Shown here: positions 1 through 8,709 of the stretch, in pieces | Numbering within the stretch: position 1 is the stretch's first letter | Layout of the letters: each line of letters opens with the position of its first letter | Assembly (NCBI GenBank): GCA_946405695.1 | Contig: CAMJIA010000042.1 | Location: 1 to 14,265 of the forward strand | Source: an uncultured Prevotellaceae bacterium | GTDB lineage: Bacteria > Bacteroidota > Bacteroidia > Bacteroidales > Bacteroidaceae | Reading direction: 5' to 3' | DNA length: 14,265 bases | Position numbers and translations under genes: made by a program | The notes under the pieces: model-generated | Told to the model about the DNA's origin: nothing | The model's input: the letters and a program-made list of their open reading frames with translations, nothing else | Database searches by the model: none

Positions 1-30
1 CAAATAGTATCAACGAATTGAAACAAATCT

Positions 31-38
31 TAACTTTG
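31..38 (+). promoter_or_regulatory. -7 box of the susC operon promoter
   Basis: TAACTTTG matches the Bacteroidota sigma-ABfr -7 consensus TAnnTTTG and is followed by C, as in the other promoters of this window. Transcription would begin near position 45, leaving a leader of about 65 bases before the susC ATG. I see no convincing -33 TTTG at the usual distance. The region where a distal operator would lie is cut off by the window start. Confidence 0.6.
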
Positions 39-109
39 CACTTGATTTAGGTCAAAACTACTGCTGAATTTAGACTTTTACATTATTAAATATACTAACT
101 TAACAAAAG

Positions 110-3100
110 ATGAAGCAAGAAAACATTCGTAATCCGTTTAGGATGTTGTTCCTCTTGTTAGGACTCTTCCTTTCGGTAGGAGCCTTTGCACAGATTGACG
201 TCAAAGGCCATGTGAAGGATGCTCAGGGCGAACCCATCATCGGTGCCACCGTACGCGTAGTAGGTACACAGACGGCTACTGTCACCGACTTCGACGGAGA
301 CTTCGCACTGAAAGCTAATCAGGGTGCAGACATCTCTGTAACGTATGTCGGCTACCAGACAGCTACTGTGAAGGCTGCTGCAAACCTGGAGATTACACTA
401 AAAGATGACGCTACTGTTCTGGAGAACGTTGTTGTCATTGGTTATGGACGCGCCAGAAAAAGCGATTTAACTGGTTCAGTAACAGCCATCAAGCCAGATG
501 ACAAGAACCATGGTCTTAACGTCAACGCCCAAGACATGATCAGTGGTAAGATTGCTGGTGTGAGTGTTATCTCCAGCGATGGTACCCCTGGTGGTGGTGC
601 TCAGATTCGTATCCGCGGTGGTTCGTCACTGAACGCCTCCAACGACCCTCTGATTGTTATCGATGGTCTAGCTATGTCGGGCGATGGTGTGCAAGGTTTG
701 GCTAACCCTTTGTCAATGGTGAACCCTAACGATATTGAGTCGTTTACCGTACTGAAGGATGCCTCTGCCACAGCTATTTATGGTAGCCGTGCATCAAACG
801 GCGTTATCATCATTACCACCAAGAAGGGACGTGCCAACCAGAAGCCTACCTTTAATTATAATGGTAACGTGTCAATCGCTGCCCGCAAAAAATCCATTGA
901 CGTGCTCGACGGACCTGAGCTGATGAACTATATCAAGAACCTGTATGGCGAAGATAGCGATGCTTATAAGGAACTTGGCTACCTCGATGCCAATGGCAAC
1001 AAGGTATATGCCAATACCGACTGGCAGGATGAGATTTTCCGCACAGCAGTTTCTACCGACCACAACATCACGATGTCGGGTGGTTTGAAGAACATGCCTT
1101 ATCGTGTTTCTCTTGGTTACACCAACAATCAGGGTATCGTCAAGACCTCTAAGTTCGAGCGTTATACGGCCAGCTTCAGTCTGTCTCCCTCTCTGCTGAA
1201 AGACCACCTGAAACTGAACATCAACGGTAAGGGTATGATTGCCAAAAACCGCTATGCCGACGGAGGTGCCATTGGTTCTGCCATTTCTATGGATCCCACC
1301 AAGGCTGTAACAGGTGACAATGCGATCTACAGAGATTACTTTGATGGCTACGTACAGAACTATACCACAGCCAGCTACGAAGGTGCAGCAAACTGGAAGT
1401 ATACAGGCAAGGGTACCACGAACCCTGTTTCTATTCTGGAGCAGATTGACGACCATGCCACTTCCAAGAGCTTAATCGGTAATATCGAGGCCGACTACGC
1501 CATTCATGGTTTCGAGGACCTTCACCTGCACATGAATGCAGCTATGGACCTCTCGACTGGTAAGCAAGAGACAGAAAAGAGTCCTTATTCTTCTGTAGCA
1601 AACTATTATGGCTGGAACAACTGGTCTACAAAGGACACCTACAACCTGCAGTTGTCACTCTACGCACAGTACATGAAGGACTTCACGAAAGATCATCATT
1701 TCGACATCATGGCAGGTTACGAGTGGCAGCACTTCCATAAGAAGACCGATTGGTTCGGCTATGGTACTTTCCGCGAGGGCAACACCACACACAAAGCTGG
1801 CAGCATGTACAATGCTCCTGCCGCTAACCAGGTTACACAATACAAGACTGAGCGCTATCTCGTTTCTTTCTTTGGACGTTTGAACTACACGCTGATGGAC
1901 CGCTACATGCTGACCTTCACAATGCGTGCAGACGGGTCATCGCGTTTCAACTGGATGAAGGGTAACGAGAACCAACAGTGGGGTTACTTCCCCGCATTGG
2001 CTCTGGCCTGGAAATTGAAGGAAGAACCCTTCCTCAGAAATGTTGACTGGCTGAGTGATGCCAAGCTCCGTTTAGGTTGGGGTATCACTGGTCAGCAGGA
2101 TGGTGATGCCATTGGCGACTTCTCTTATATCCCTGTCTACAAGCCCAATACCAACAATCACGCATTGTATCCCGTTCTGGGTGACGGTACCACCTATCGT
2201 CCTCAGCCCTACAATGCTCACCTCACTTGGGAGAAGACCACCACGTGGAATGCAGGTCTCGACCTAGCGTTCTTCAACAACCGCGTTGAAATGTCGTTCG
2301 ACTGCTACTATCGCAAGACCAAGGACCTGATTAACACAGTTTCTATTGCTGCTGGTTCAAACTTCCGCAACACCGTAACCTCTAACATCGGTTCGCTGCA
2401 CAATACCGGTTTCGAGTTCATGACTACCATACGCCCCATCCAGACAAAGGATTGGCGCTGGGAGGTCAGCTACAACTTCACCTACAACAAGAACGAGATT
2501 GACGAACTCATCAGCGGTAAGGGCGAGGACTACTTTGTTGGCACTGGTGGTGGTCTGAACTTTGGTGACGTTCAGGCATTCACTGTTGGCAAGCCTTCAT
2601 ATGCCTTCCATGTCTACCAGCAGGTTTACGACCAGAACGGCAACCCCATTCCCAATACCTTTGTTGACCGTAACGGCAATGGCACGCTCGATAGTGGTGA
2701 CCGCTACTACTATTACAAGCCTGCCGCCGACGTGCTAATGGGACTTTCTTCCAAGCTGCAGTGGAAGCAGTGGGACTTAGGTTTCTCAATGCGTGCCAGC
2801 CTGGGCAATTATGTATTCAACAGCACAGCCTCTGGTGCATGTAACGTAGGCACTGGTTCTGTCTATACCAATGGTAACCTCAATAACCTGCGTGTTGATG
2901 CTGTCAACCGCGGCTTTACCAACGTGCTGGAACAGCAGTATGCTTCTGACTATTTCGTTGAGAATGCCTCTTTCTTGAAGATGGACAACATTACGTTAGG
3001 TTATAGCTTCGACAAACTTTTCGGTGCTCCTATTAACGGACGTGTCTATGCAACAGTTCAGAATGTATTCACCATCACCAAGTACTCTGGATTAGATCCT

Positions 3101-3178
3101 GAAGTAGCAAGTGGTGTTGATGGTAACATCTACCCCCGTCCTATCACTACTATATTAGGTGTTAGCCTGAACTTCTGA
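110..3178 (+). CDS. susC: SusC-like TonB-dependent outer-membrane transporter
   Basis: This is the outer-membrane channel that imports oligosaccharides using TonB/ExbBD energy, in complex with the SusD-like lipoprotein encoded next. A signal peptide (residues 1-27, cleavage after AFA) precedes a carboxypeptidase-D regulatory-like domain at about 31-97 (GHVKDAQGEPIIGATV). A TonB-box region follows (LENVVVIGYG, 104-113). The plug domain (about 118-240) holds the SusC hallmarks RIRGGSSLNASNDPL and LKDASATAIYGSRASNG, and a 22-strand-type barrel ends in the aromatic terminus SLNF. At 1022 residues the length is normal for the family, and no N-terminal STN anti-sigma-signalling domain is present. 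It is the first gene of the operon, with susD 39 bases downstream. The family is certain. The substrate is inferred as an alpha-glucan from the SusE-like, X25-like and GH13 neighbours; the transporter sequence alone does not show it. Confidence 0.95.
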   Translation: MKQENIRNPFRMLFLLLGLFLSVGAFAQIDVKGHVKDAQGEPIIGATVRVVGTQTATVTDFDGDFALKANQGADISVTYVGYQTATVKAAANLEITLKDDATVLENVVVIGYGRARKSDLTGSVTAIKPDDKNHGLNVNAQDMISGKIAGVSVISSDGTPGGGAQIRIRGGSSLNASNDPLIVIDGLAMSGDGVQGLANPLSMVNPNDIESFTVLKDASATAIYGSRASNGVIIITTKKGRANQKPTFNYNGNVSIAARKKSIDVLDGPELMNYIKNLYGEDSDAYKELGYLDANGNKVYANTDWQDEIFRTAVSTDHNITMSGGLKNMPYRVSLGYTNNQGIVKTSKFERYTASFSLSPSLLKDHLKLNINGKGMIAKNRYADGGAIGSAISMDPTKAVTGDNAIYRDYFDGYVQNYTTASYEGAANWKYTGKGTTNPVSILEQIDDHATSKSLIGNIEADYAIHGFEDLHLHMNAAMDLSTGKQETEKSPYSSVANYYGWNNWSTKDTYNLQLSLYAQYMKDFTKDHHFDIMAGYEWQHFHKKTDWFGYGTFREGNTTHKAGSMYNAPAANQVTQYKTERYLVSFFGRLNYTLMDRYMLTFTMRADGSSRFNWMKGNENQQWGYFPALALAWKLKEEPFLRNVDWLSDAKLRLGWGITGQQDGDAIGDFSYIPVYKPNTNNHALYPVLGDGTTYRPQPYNAHLTWEKTTTWNAGLDLAFFNNRVEMSFDCYYRKTKDLINTVSIAAGSNFRNTVTSNIGSLHNTGFEFMTTIRPIQTKDWRWEVSYNFTYNKNEIDELISGKGEDYFVGTGGGLNFGDVQAFTVGKPSYAFHVYQQVYDQNGNPIPNTFVDRNGNGTLDSGDRYYYYKPAADVLMGLSSKLQWKQWDLGFSMRASLGNYVFNSTASGACNVGTGSVYTNGNLNNLRVDAVNRGFTNVLEQQYASDYFVENASFLKMDNITLGYSFDKLFGAPINGRVYATVQNVFTITKYSGLDPEVASGVDGNIYPRPITTILGVSLNF

Positions 3179-3183
3179 TAATA

Positions 3184-3213
3184 GTAAAAAGGTAAAAAAG
3201 TAAAAAAGTAAAC
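3184..3213 (+). repeat. 8-base A-rich tandem repeat in the susC-susD gap
   Basis: The spacer holds about 3.7 copies of an 8-base unit: GTAAAAAG, GTAAAAAA, GTAAAAAA, then a partial GTAAAC. It ends four bases before the susD ATG. The gap has no Shine-Dalgarno sequence. A-rich sequence upstream of the start codon is how many Bacteroidota genes recruit ribosomes, so the repeat probably forms the susD translation-initiation region. Confidence 0.75.
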
Positions 3214-3217
3214 AGCT

Positions 3218-4912
3218 ATGAAACTAAGATATATTTTGCCTGCTGCCATGATAGCATGTGCTACACTCTTTACGTCCTGCCTTAAGGATTTGGAAGTGGA
3301 GAACATCAATCCGCAGGAGGTGTCAGATTTTAATGAAGACTATATCTTCAACAAGATATACGGCAATCTGGTACTGACGGGACAAACCGGTCCTAACGGT
3401 GACAGCGACCTTGACACCGATGATGAAGGTATGTCAAACATGATTCGTCTGATTTGGTACTTTAACGTGCTCACTACCGACGAGGCTCACTGCTGGTGGA
3501 ACGACCCCGGCATGCCTGAACTGAACCGCAATACGTGGACCAACAGTAACGCTTTCGTAACATCACTCTACTACCGTCTGATGTTTGGCGTCACCATCTG
3601 TAACTTCTATCTGGAGAATGCCACTAGCGACGATGCTGCCACGAAGCAGAAGCGTGCTGAGGCTCGTTTCATGCGCGCACTCCACTACTATTTCCTGATG
3701 GATATGTATGGCAATCCGCCGTTCCTCACCAAGCTGTCTAGCGACAACGCTCCCCAGATTCAGCGTGCTGATCTCTTCAATTTCTTAGAAAATGAGTTGA
3801 AGGACGTTATCGGTGAGGGTGACGGCAACGAGGTTCTGGCCGATGCCAAGACCATTGACTACGGACGTGCCGACAAGGCCGCAGGCTACCTGCTCCTAGC
3901 ACGTATGTATCTCAATGCAGCAGTTTATACTGGTACTGCCCGTTGGGAGGATGCCAAGACGTATGCTGACAAGGCTATCGGTACAAGCTACAAGCTGTGC
4001 ACCACCGGCATGAACGGATTCAGCGCTTATCAGCTACTGTTCATGGGCGATAACGATTCCAACGGCGCTCAGGACGAAATCATCCTGCCTGCACTGCACG
4101 ACGGTGAGAAAACTCAGACTTGGGGTGGTACGCTGTACATGATTGCCAGCAACACCAATGAGGCTATGCTGGCCGAAGACCTCTATGGTGTAAAGGACAG
4201 CAAGGGCAATCCTATCCTCGGTTATGGAACTTCTGAAAAGTGGGACGTCGGTGTTCGCGCCCGTTCTAATTTCTCGAAGGTATTCTTTGGCACTAAGACC
4301 AGCGACAACGCTATTACCAAGGGTGCTCCGAAGGATGTCACTCCATCTGTAGGCGACGACCGTGCCATTTTCTACACCCAGGGACAGAAACTGGTGATTG
4401 AAGAAGAGGACAAGAAGGGACAGGGCCTTATCTATATGAAGTATAACAATCTGCATGCAGACGGTACTCCCGGTCACCACGCTGGTGGACAGTTTGTTGA
4501 CACCGACTTCCCTGTTCTTCGTCTGGCCGAAGCATACCTGATCTCTGCCGAAGCAGACGCGCGCATCAATGGTGGCAACTGTAGCTCAGAAGGCATCGAG
4601 CGCATCAAGGCCCTGCGTGCCCGTGCCAACGTGAAGACAGGCAACCTCTACGACAGCAAGAGTGCTGATGCCATTACGGCTGTCAGCCTGGAGGACATCT
4701 TTAAGGAGTGGTCTCGCGAGTTCGGATACGAGGCTATGCGTCGTCCTGTACTGATTCGCTGGAACCGCTATGCAGGTCAGAGCGACTACATATGGGAATG
4801 GATGGGTGGCACCAAGGCCGGTAGCCCCATCGACAAGCGTTTCAATCTCTTCCCCATACCTGCTGACGACCTGAATGCCAACAGTAATCTGAAGCCCACT
4901 GAAGGTTATTAA
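3218..4912 (+). CDS. susD: SusD-like surface glycan-binding lipoprotein
   Basis: This lipoprotein caps the SusC barrel and captures glycan for import. A signal peptide ends in a lipobox (LFTSC, lipidated Cys21), followed by KDLEVE, an acidic stretch typical of the Bacteroidota surface-export signal. The SusD/RagB fold is recognised from the TPR-helix motif MRALHYYFLMDMYGNPPF (152-169), the helix RLAEAYLISAEA (435-446), and the C-terminal EWSREFGYEAMRRPVLIRW segment that corresponds to the family's conserved RW motif. At 564 residues the length is typical. The motif WWNDPGMPELNRNTW near residue 90 is aromatic-rich and could contribute to ligand contact; this is inference. It is cotranscribed with susC (39-base gap), and the SusE-like gene follows after 20 bases. 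Confidence 0.94.
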   Translation: MKLRYILPAAMIACATLFTSCLKDLEVENINPQEVSDFNEDYIFNKIYGNLVLTGQTGPNGDSDLDTDDEGMSNMIRLIWYFNVLTTDEAHCWWNDPGMPELNRNTWTNSNAFVTSLYYRLMFGVTICNFYLENATSDDAATKQKRAEARFMRALHYYFLMDMYGNPPFLTKLSSDNAPQIQRADLFNFLENELKDVIGEGDGNEVLADAKTIDYGRADKAAGYLLLARMYLNAAVYTGTARWEDAKTYADKAIGTSYKLCTTGMNGFSAYQLLFMGDNDSNGAQDEIILPALHDGEKTQTWGGTLYMIASNTNEAMLAEDLYGVKDSKGNPILGYGTSEKWDVGVRARSNFSKVFFGTKTSDNAITKGAPKDVTPSVGDDRAIFYTQGQKLVIEEEDKKGQGLIYMKYNNLHADGTPGHHAGGQFVDTDFPVLRLAEAYLISAEADARINGGNCSSEGIERIKALRARANVKTGNLYDSKSADAITAVSLEDIFKEWSREFGYEAMRRPVLIRWNRYAGQSDYIWEWMGGTKAGSPIDKRFNLFPIPADDLNANSNLKPTEGY

Positions 4913-4932
4913 TTTTTAATTGGAATACAGAT

Positions 4933-6129
4933 ATGAAAAAACTAAATATTATAACATCCTTGTTGATGGGAATGGCTTTGCTGACAGCGTGTGAGAGCGA
5001 CCGCAACGACAACCCCACTATCGACCTCTCAAAGCAGCAGGCTCCCATCACACTGAATTCGCCGACATTTGCTAGCAGCACTTATGATCTGGACAATACG
5101 GAGAGTATCATGCTCTACTGCACACAGCCGTCTTACGGATTTCCCGCTACAGTGACGTATGTCGTGCAGACATCTATCAATGCCGACATGTCCGACCCCA
5201 TAGAGTTGGCAACCACTTACTCTATCAACGAGATGAAGGTGAAGGGTAACGATTTGGCAATCGCTACTACTAAGCAGCTCATGACCAAACAAGGCAAAAA
5301 GCAGGAACAATTCCCCGCCGAGACACCTCTTTACATCCGTATACGAGCTTACATTGCCAACGTCAACGGTTCAGAGGCTTTGTCGAACATCATTAAGCTA
5401 AACAATGTAAAGACCAAGTTTGCCCTGCCTAATGTTGAGGTTCCTGAAGCCTTCTATATCTGTGGAAACTTCAATGGCAATAAGTGGGAAGAAGCAGTGC
5501 CTACTGCAGCTGTAAACGGTGCTCCTGAGTGCCACTGGCGTATTGTATGGATTGATGCTGACGGCGTGAAGGTTAGCCCCACAAAGGATGCTCCCAATTA
5601 TGCTGACGACATGATTGATGTATCTTACTCGTGCAAGACCACCGGATTCACCGTTTCTGACGATGGTGTAGCTAAAGCTACTACGCCAGGATGGTATGTT
5701 CTATTCATCGAAGGCAAGGTTGACAACGACAAACGTACCATGCATCTGGATTATAGCTTCTATCAGCCTGAGCTTTGGCTCATCGGTCCGAGTATGATTA
5801 ACACTGAACTTGGCATCACAGAAGATAATTGTTGGAACGAGAGCGAGTTGCGCACTAACTTCGAGCAGTATGTTAAAATTAGCACGCCTACCACAATGGA
5901 CGGCGAGTTTGTATCGCCTGAGCTGCTCAGCGCTACTACCGACGACAAGGGCGGATCTCGTGCCTACGTGAAGATTAAAAACTACGAATGGTGGAAGACC
6001 GAGTTCTTCGTATACGAGAAGAAGATTGTCTATCGCGGCAATGGTGGCGAGGTTAGACCTTACACTTGCGGCAACCCAGGTCAGAAGGTTTACTTCAACT
6101 TCTCCAAGGACGCTGGCGAATTGAAATAA
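4933..6129 (+). CDS. susE: SusE-like outer-membrane starch-binding lipoprotein
   Basis: This is a non-catalytic surface lipoprotein expected to hold alpha-glucan close to the SusCD importer. The lipobox is LLTAC (Cys20), followed by ESDRND, an acidic surface-export signal. Residues about 34-160 resemble the SusE N-terminal Ig-like domain (start APITLNSPTF, end YIRIRAYIANVNGSEALSN). Two beta-sandwich binding modules seem to follow: about 172-275, beginning FYICGNFNGNKWEE, and about 278-398, beginning LWLIGPSMINTELG. The second has a WW pair (353-354) at the place where SusE/SusF modules carry binding aromatics. Its 398 residues compare with about 390 in classic SusE. It is third in the operon. 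Family assignment is firm at the N-terminal domain; starch specificity is inferred. Confidence 0.85.
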   Translation: MKKLNIITSLLMGMALLTACESDRNDNPTIDLSKQQAPITLNSPTFASSTYDLDNTESIMLYCTQPSYGFPATVTYVVQTSINADMSDPIELATTYSINEMKVKGNDLAIATTKQLMTKQGKKQEQFPAETPLYIRIRAYIANVNGSEALSNIIKLNNVKTKFALPNVEVPEAFYICGNFNGNKWEEAVPTAAVNGAPECHWRIVWIDADGVKVSPTKDAPNYADDMIDVSYSCKTTGFTVSDDGVAKATTPGWYVLFIEGKVDNDKRTMHLDYSFYQPELWLIGPSMINTELGITEDNCWNESELRTNFEQYVKISTPTTMDGEFVSPELLSATTDDKGGSRAYVKIKNYEWWKTEFFVYEKKIVYRGNGGEVRPYTCGNPGQKVYFNFSKDAGELK

Positions 6130-6162
6130 TCGATTAAGTACAAAAAAGAAAATTCATTAGTT

Positions 6163-7329
6163 ATGAAAAAAATATCAATGTTTTTGATGCTCATCGTTGC
6201 AGGCTGGTCGCTGACCGCCTGTGATGAGAGCTATGATGACTGGGCACAGCCTAAGGTTTACGAACAGGAAGCCGCTGTGACCATCGAGGGTTTCGAAGCG
6301 ACCCCCACTGCAGCAGCCTCAGGCAGCATCATATTGGCTGATTTGTCAGATGAAGGAGTACAACTCTTCACATTGAAGCAAGGAACCCTGCCAGAGGGCG
6401 TCATACTAAGCAACATCCGCCTGTCAGCATGGCCTGCTGACAAGACAGAAGCAGTCGCCACCAATGTCTCCGCATCAGAAGACGGCAAGGTGACAAAAGC
6501 TGAACTGGAGAAACTGGTCTACACCTTTTATGGCAAGAAATCCACAGAACGCAAATTTACTGCTAAGCTCTTTGCCAATGCTATGAAGGAAAGCCAGGCA
6601 CAGCTAATCACCCTCGGCGACTTCACCCTGAAGATTACGCCTGAGGAGGTCGAAAATCCCTACTACTATATCTATGGTAACGCTACATCTTCGAAGAAGG
6701 AAGAAGCCTACAAAACTGTGATGACGCCCGATCCGAACAGCGATGTCATCTTTACCTATACCACCAAGTTTGTCAGCAGCGGTGACGTCAAAGTATGGAA
6801 CTCTAAATACTGGCAGGCTGGCTACGCAAGTAGCGACTTCTCCAAACTCTATGGCTCTGGTGAGAAGACCGCCTTCAAGGGTGAGTCAGGTAAACTCGAA
6901 CAGGGAAAGAACACGTCCATCTTCTCGCCCACGAAGGAATACTACACCTTCACCATCGACCTTGAGAACCTGACCTATAAGTGGGAGAAGCTCGAAGACC
7001 AGAATCCTGCTTCTTACAACACCATCTCGCTCATCGGTATTGGCAATGACTGGAATACGGATGTTGACATGACAACTGCAGACAAAGGTAAGCACAACTG
7101 GTTTGTCCAGATAACTATAGCTGCAGACACACAACTTAAATTCCGTGCTGATCATGCTTGGAACACTGACTGGGGGTATGGCGATGCTGATGGCGACTGG
7201 ACGGTCAACGAAGACCTCTGGGCCAAGACGCTCGAAAAAGGCAAGAAAAACATTGTCGTTCCCGCAGGAAAGTACAATGTATACTTCTGCGACATTACAG
7301 GTGCAGCTCATTTCGTACCAGTAGAATAA
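6163..7329 (+). CDS. SusE/SusF-like surface lipoprotein with C-terminal starch-binding module
   Basis: This is the last gene of the susC operon and probably a second surface glycan-binding lipoprotein in the position SusF occupies in the classic system. The lipobox is SLTAC (Cys20) and is followed by DESYDDW, a strongly acidic export signal. Residues about 35-160 resemble the SusE/F N-terminal Ig-like region only weakly. A middle domain (about 165-275) starts with PYYYIYGNATSSKKEEAYK and is rich in Trp and Tyr. The C-terminal module (about 284-388) contains LIGIGNDWNTDVDM and LKFRADHAWNTDWG, the same signature found three times in the next gene's product, and supports a SusF/X25-type starch-binding fold. 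At 388 residues it is shorter than SusF (about 485), which has one more module. A terminator hairpin begins 18 bases after the stop. Confidence 0.78.
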   Translation: MKKISMFLMLIVAGWSLTACDESYDDWAQPKVYEQEAAVTIEGFEATPTAAASGSIILADLSDEGVQLFTLKQGTLPEGVILSNIRLSAWPADKTEAVATNVSASEDGKVTKAELEKLVYTFYGKKSTERKFTAKLFANAMKESQAQLITLGDFTLKITPEEVENPYYYIYGNATSSKKEEAYKTVMTPDPNSDVIFTYTTKFVSSGDVKVWNSKYWQAGYASSDFSKLYGSGEKTAFKGESGKLEQGKNTSIFSPTKEYYTFTIDLENLTYKWEKLEDQNPASYNTISLIGIGNDWNTDVDMTTADKGKHNWFVQITIAADTQLKFRADHAWNTDWGYGDADGDWTVNEDLWAKTLEKGKKNIVVPAGKYNVYFCDITGAAHFVPVE

Positions 7330-7347
7330 TACTTCTCCCTTCACATA

Positions 7348-7378
7348 ACAGGCGAACATTATTGCGATGTTCGCCTGT
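7348..7378 (+). terminator. Intrinsic terminator of the susC-D-E operon
   Basis: Perfect 12-base inverted arms, ACAGGCGAACAT (7348-7359) and ATGTTCGCCTGT (7367-7378), enclose a 7-base loop and are followed by the AT-rich run ATTATTTATATAT. The hairpin starts 18 bases after the last lipoprotein stop codon, which separates this operon from the next gene. Confidence 0.85.
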
Positions 7379-7390
7379 ATTATTTATATA

Positions 7391-7410
7391 TCGTGCAATC
7401 GTTTGCACGA
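7391..7410 (+). promoter_or_regulatory. LacI-type operator upstream of the binding-module gene
   Basis: The arms TCGTGCAA and TTGCACGA are perfect inverted repeats around the spacer TCGT. The 14-base core at 7394-7407, TGCAATCGTTTGCA, fits the general LacI/CcpA-family operator pattern TGnAAnCGnTTnCA. It recurs identically at 11317-11330. The core ends 55 bases before the -7 box at 7463, which is upstream of where a blocking repressor normally binds. That placement fits an activator better. The regulator gene is not in this window. Confidence 0.65.
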
Positions 7411-7462
7411 CTCCTTTGTTATTTTTTTTACCCATAACAGAACACCTTATTATAAATATGAC

Positions 7463-7470
7463 TATCTTTG
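7463..7470 (+). promoter_or_regulatory. -7 box of the X25-module gene promoter
   Basis: TATCTTTG followed by C is an exact match to the Bacteroidota TAnnTTTG box. Transcription would start near 7477, giving a leader of about 43 bases rich in A and T with no Shine-Dalgarno site. No clear -33 element is visible, which fits a promoter needing an activator at the upstream operator. Confidence 0.7.
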
Positions 7471-7519
7471 CCCCCAGAATATCAACAATCTTTATTACAA
7501 ACTTTAAAACAAAACGATT

Positions 7520-8665
7520 ATGAAGAAAATTTTTACTCTTTTAGTTATGTTAACTGCTGCTCTCGGCATGCAGGCTCAAGACACTTGGACCGTTACCGGT
7601 GAAAAGACTATCTTAGGCGTTTCATGGGATCCCGCTGAAGCTTCTAACGACATGACCTCTACCGATGGTGTTAACTTTACCCTCGTCAAGAGTGGCATGA
7701 TGGTTAAGGCCAACGATTCTGGTTATGGCTACAAGATTGTCAAGAACCACTCTTGGGAAGAGAGCTATGGTGCAGATGGTGGTAGTGATAATGCTACATT
7801 GCCTATTACCGAGGATGGTGAGTATACCATTACTTTTACATTCAATTCCGAAACTCACATTCCTTCAGCAGAAGCAACCAAAACTGGTGACTATGTAGCT
7901 CCCACAACTGAACAGACTTGGACCGTAGCTGGTTCCACAGCACTTTGCGGTACCTCTTGGGATCCCGCAAACACTGCCAACGACATGACTTCTACCGATG
8001 GTGTCAACTACACCCTCGTCAAAGAAGATGTTGTCATCGAGGCTGGCGTGACAGTACAGCTCAAGGTATGTGCTGACCACGCATGGGACGAGGCTTATCC
8101 AAGCAGCAACTACGAGTTTACCGTTAATGCTACTGGTAAGTATAAGGTAACCATCAAGTTCAACAAGGAAAGCAAAGAAATCAGCCACGAGGCAGTAAAA
8201 ACTGGCGAAGCTGAGCTTGCTGAGAAGATATGGACAATTGCCGGCCAGGCAGCAATCCTTGGTTCTGACTGGAATAAGGACGACGAGAACAACGATATGA
8301 CCGATATGAACGATGGCACCTTCCAGCTTGTAAAGAAGGCGGTGACGGTTGATGCAGGTTCTTACACTTATAAGGTTCTTGCAAACCACAGCTGGGACGA
8401 GAACTATGGTGATCCTAACAGCGGTGACAAGGATGGCAATGCTATTCTTGAAATCGAGGCAGCCGGCACCTACGACATCACTTTCGTATTCAATCCTGAG
8501 AGCAAGGAACTTTATGCTACAGCAGACGCCGCTGCCACTGGCATCAACACCGTTAAGTTGAGCAACGCTGACAGTGCTGTTATGTTCAACCTGCAGGGCC
8601 AGCGCGTAACAAGCAGCTTCCGTGGCATCGCCGTCAAGAACGGTCGCAAGATGATTGTTAAGTAA
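7520..8665 (+). CDS. Secreted protein with three X25/SusF-like starch-binding modules
   Basis: This is a non-catalytic secreted carbohydrate-binding protein. A signal peptidase I-type leader (MKKIFTLLVMLTAALGMQA) has no lipobox Cys, so unlike the operon lipoproteins it is not lipid-anchored. Three modules follow, at about residues 21-122, 132-227 and 236-334. Each starts (T/I)WT(V/I)(T/A)G, then SWDP or DWNK, then NDMT, and carries the core NHSWEESYG, DHAWDEAYP or NHSWDENYG. That core resembles the X25 modules of bacterial pullulanases and the last module of the preceding lipoprotein. Residues 340-381 form a short tail (FNLQGQRV, RGIAVKNGRK) shared with the GH43 and amylase products, probably a type IX secretion signal. 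No catalytic motifs are visible. It has its own promoter, operator and terminator. A role as soluble glucan scaffold or glucan-gathering protein is inference. Confidence 0.85.
   Translation: MKKIFTLLVMLTAALGMQAQDTWTVTGEKTILGVSWDPAEASNDMTSTDGVNFTLVKSGMMVKANDSGYGYKIVKNHSWEESYGADGGSDNATLPITEDGEYTITFTFNSETHIPSAEATKTGDYVAPTTEQTWTVAGSTALCGTSWDPANTANDMTSTDGVNYTLVKEDVVIEAGVTVQLKVCADHAWDEAYPSSNYEFTVNATGKYKVTIKFNKESKEISHEAVKTGEAELAEKIWTIAGQAAILGSDWNKDDENNDMTDMNDGTFQLVKKAVTVDAGSYTYKVLANHSWDENYGDPNSGDKDGNAILEIEAAGTYDITFVFNPESKELYATADAAATGINTVKLSNADSAVMFNLQGQRVTSSFRGIAVKNGRKMIVK
7625..8024 (+). repeat. Tandem module duplication visible in DNA (modules 1 and 2)
   Basis: Blocks 7625-7691 and 7958-8024 are direct repeats offset by 333 bases, exactly 111 codons. 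TGGGATCCCGC is identical in both copies, and the stretch encoding NDMTSTDGVN(F/Y)TLVK differs at only a few positions. The third module shows the same protein pattern but little DNA identity. This points to a more recent duplication, or gene conversion, between modules 1 and 2. Confidence 0.75.
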
Positions 8666-8709
8666 GAAACGAAACACACCTAAGTCTAACTATAAAAATA
8701 CAAAATCAG

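Noticed and set aside
8..22. ATCAACGAATTGA near the window start as a third LacI-type site
   Set aside because: It has central CG but misses several conserved positions of the pattern and lies only about 10 bases from the -7 box, unlike the other two sites.
7865..8677. A 270-codon open frame on the - strand opposite the X25-module gene
   Set aside because: It lies wholly antisense to a gene with a clear signal peptide and repeated modules, has no family motif or promoter, and is explained by codon bias in the + strand gene.
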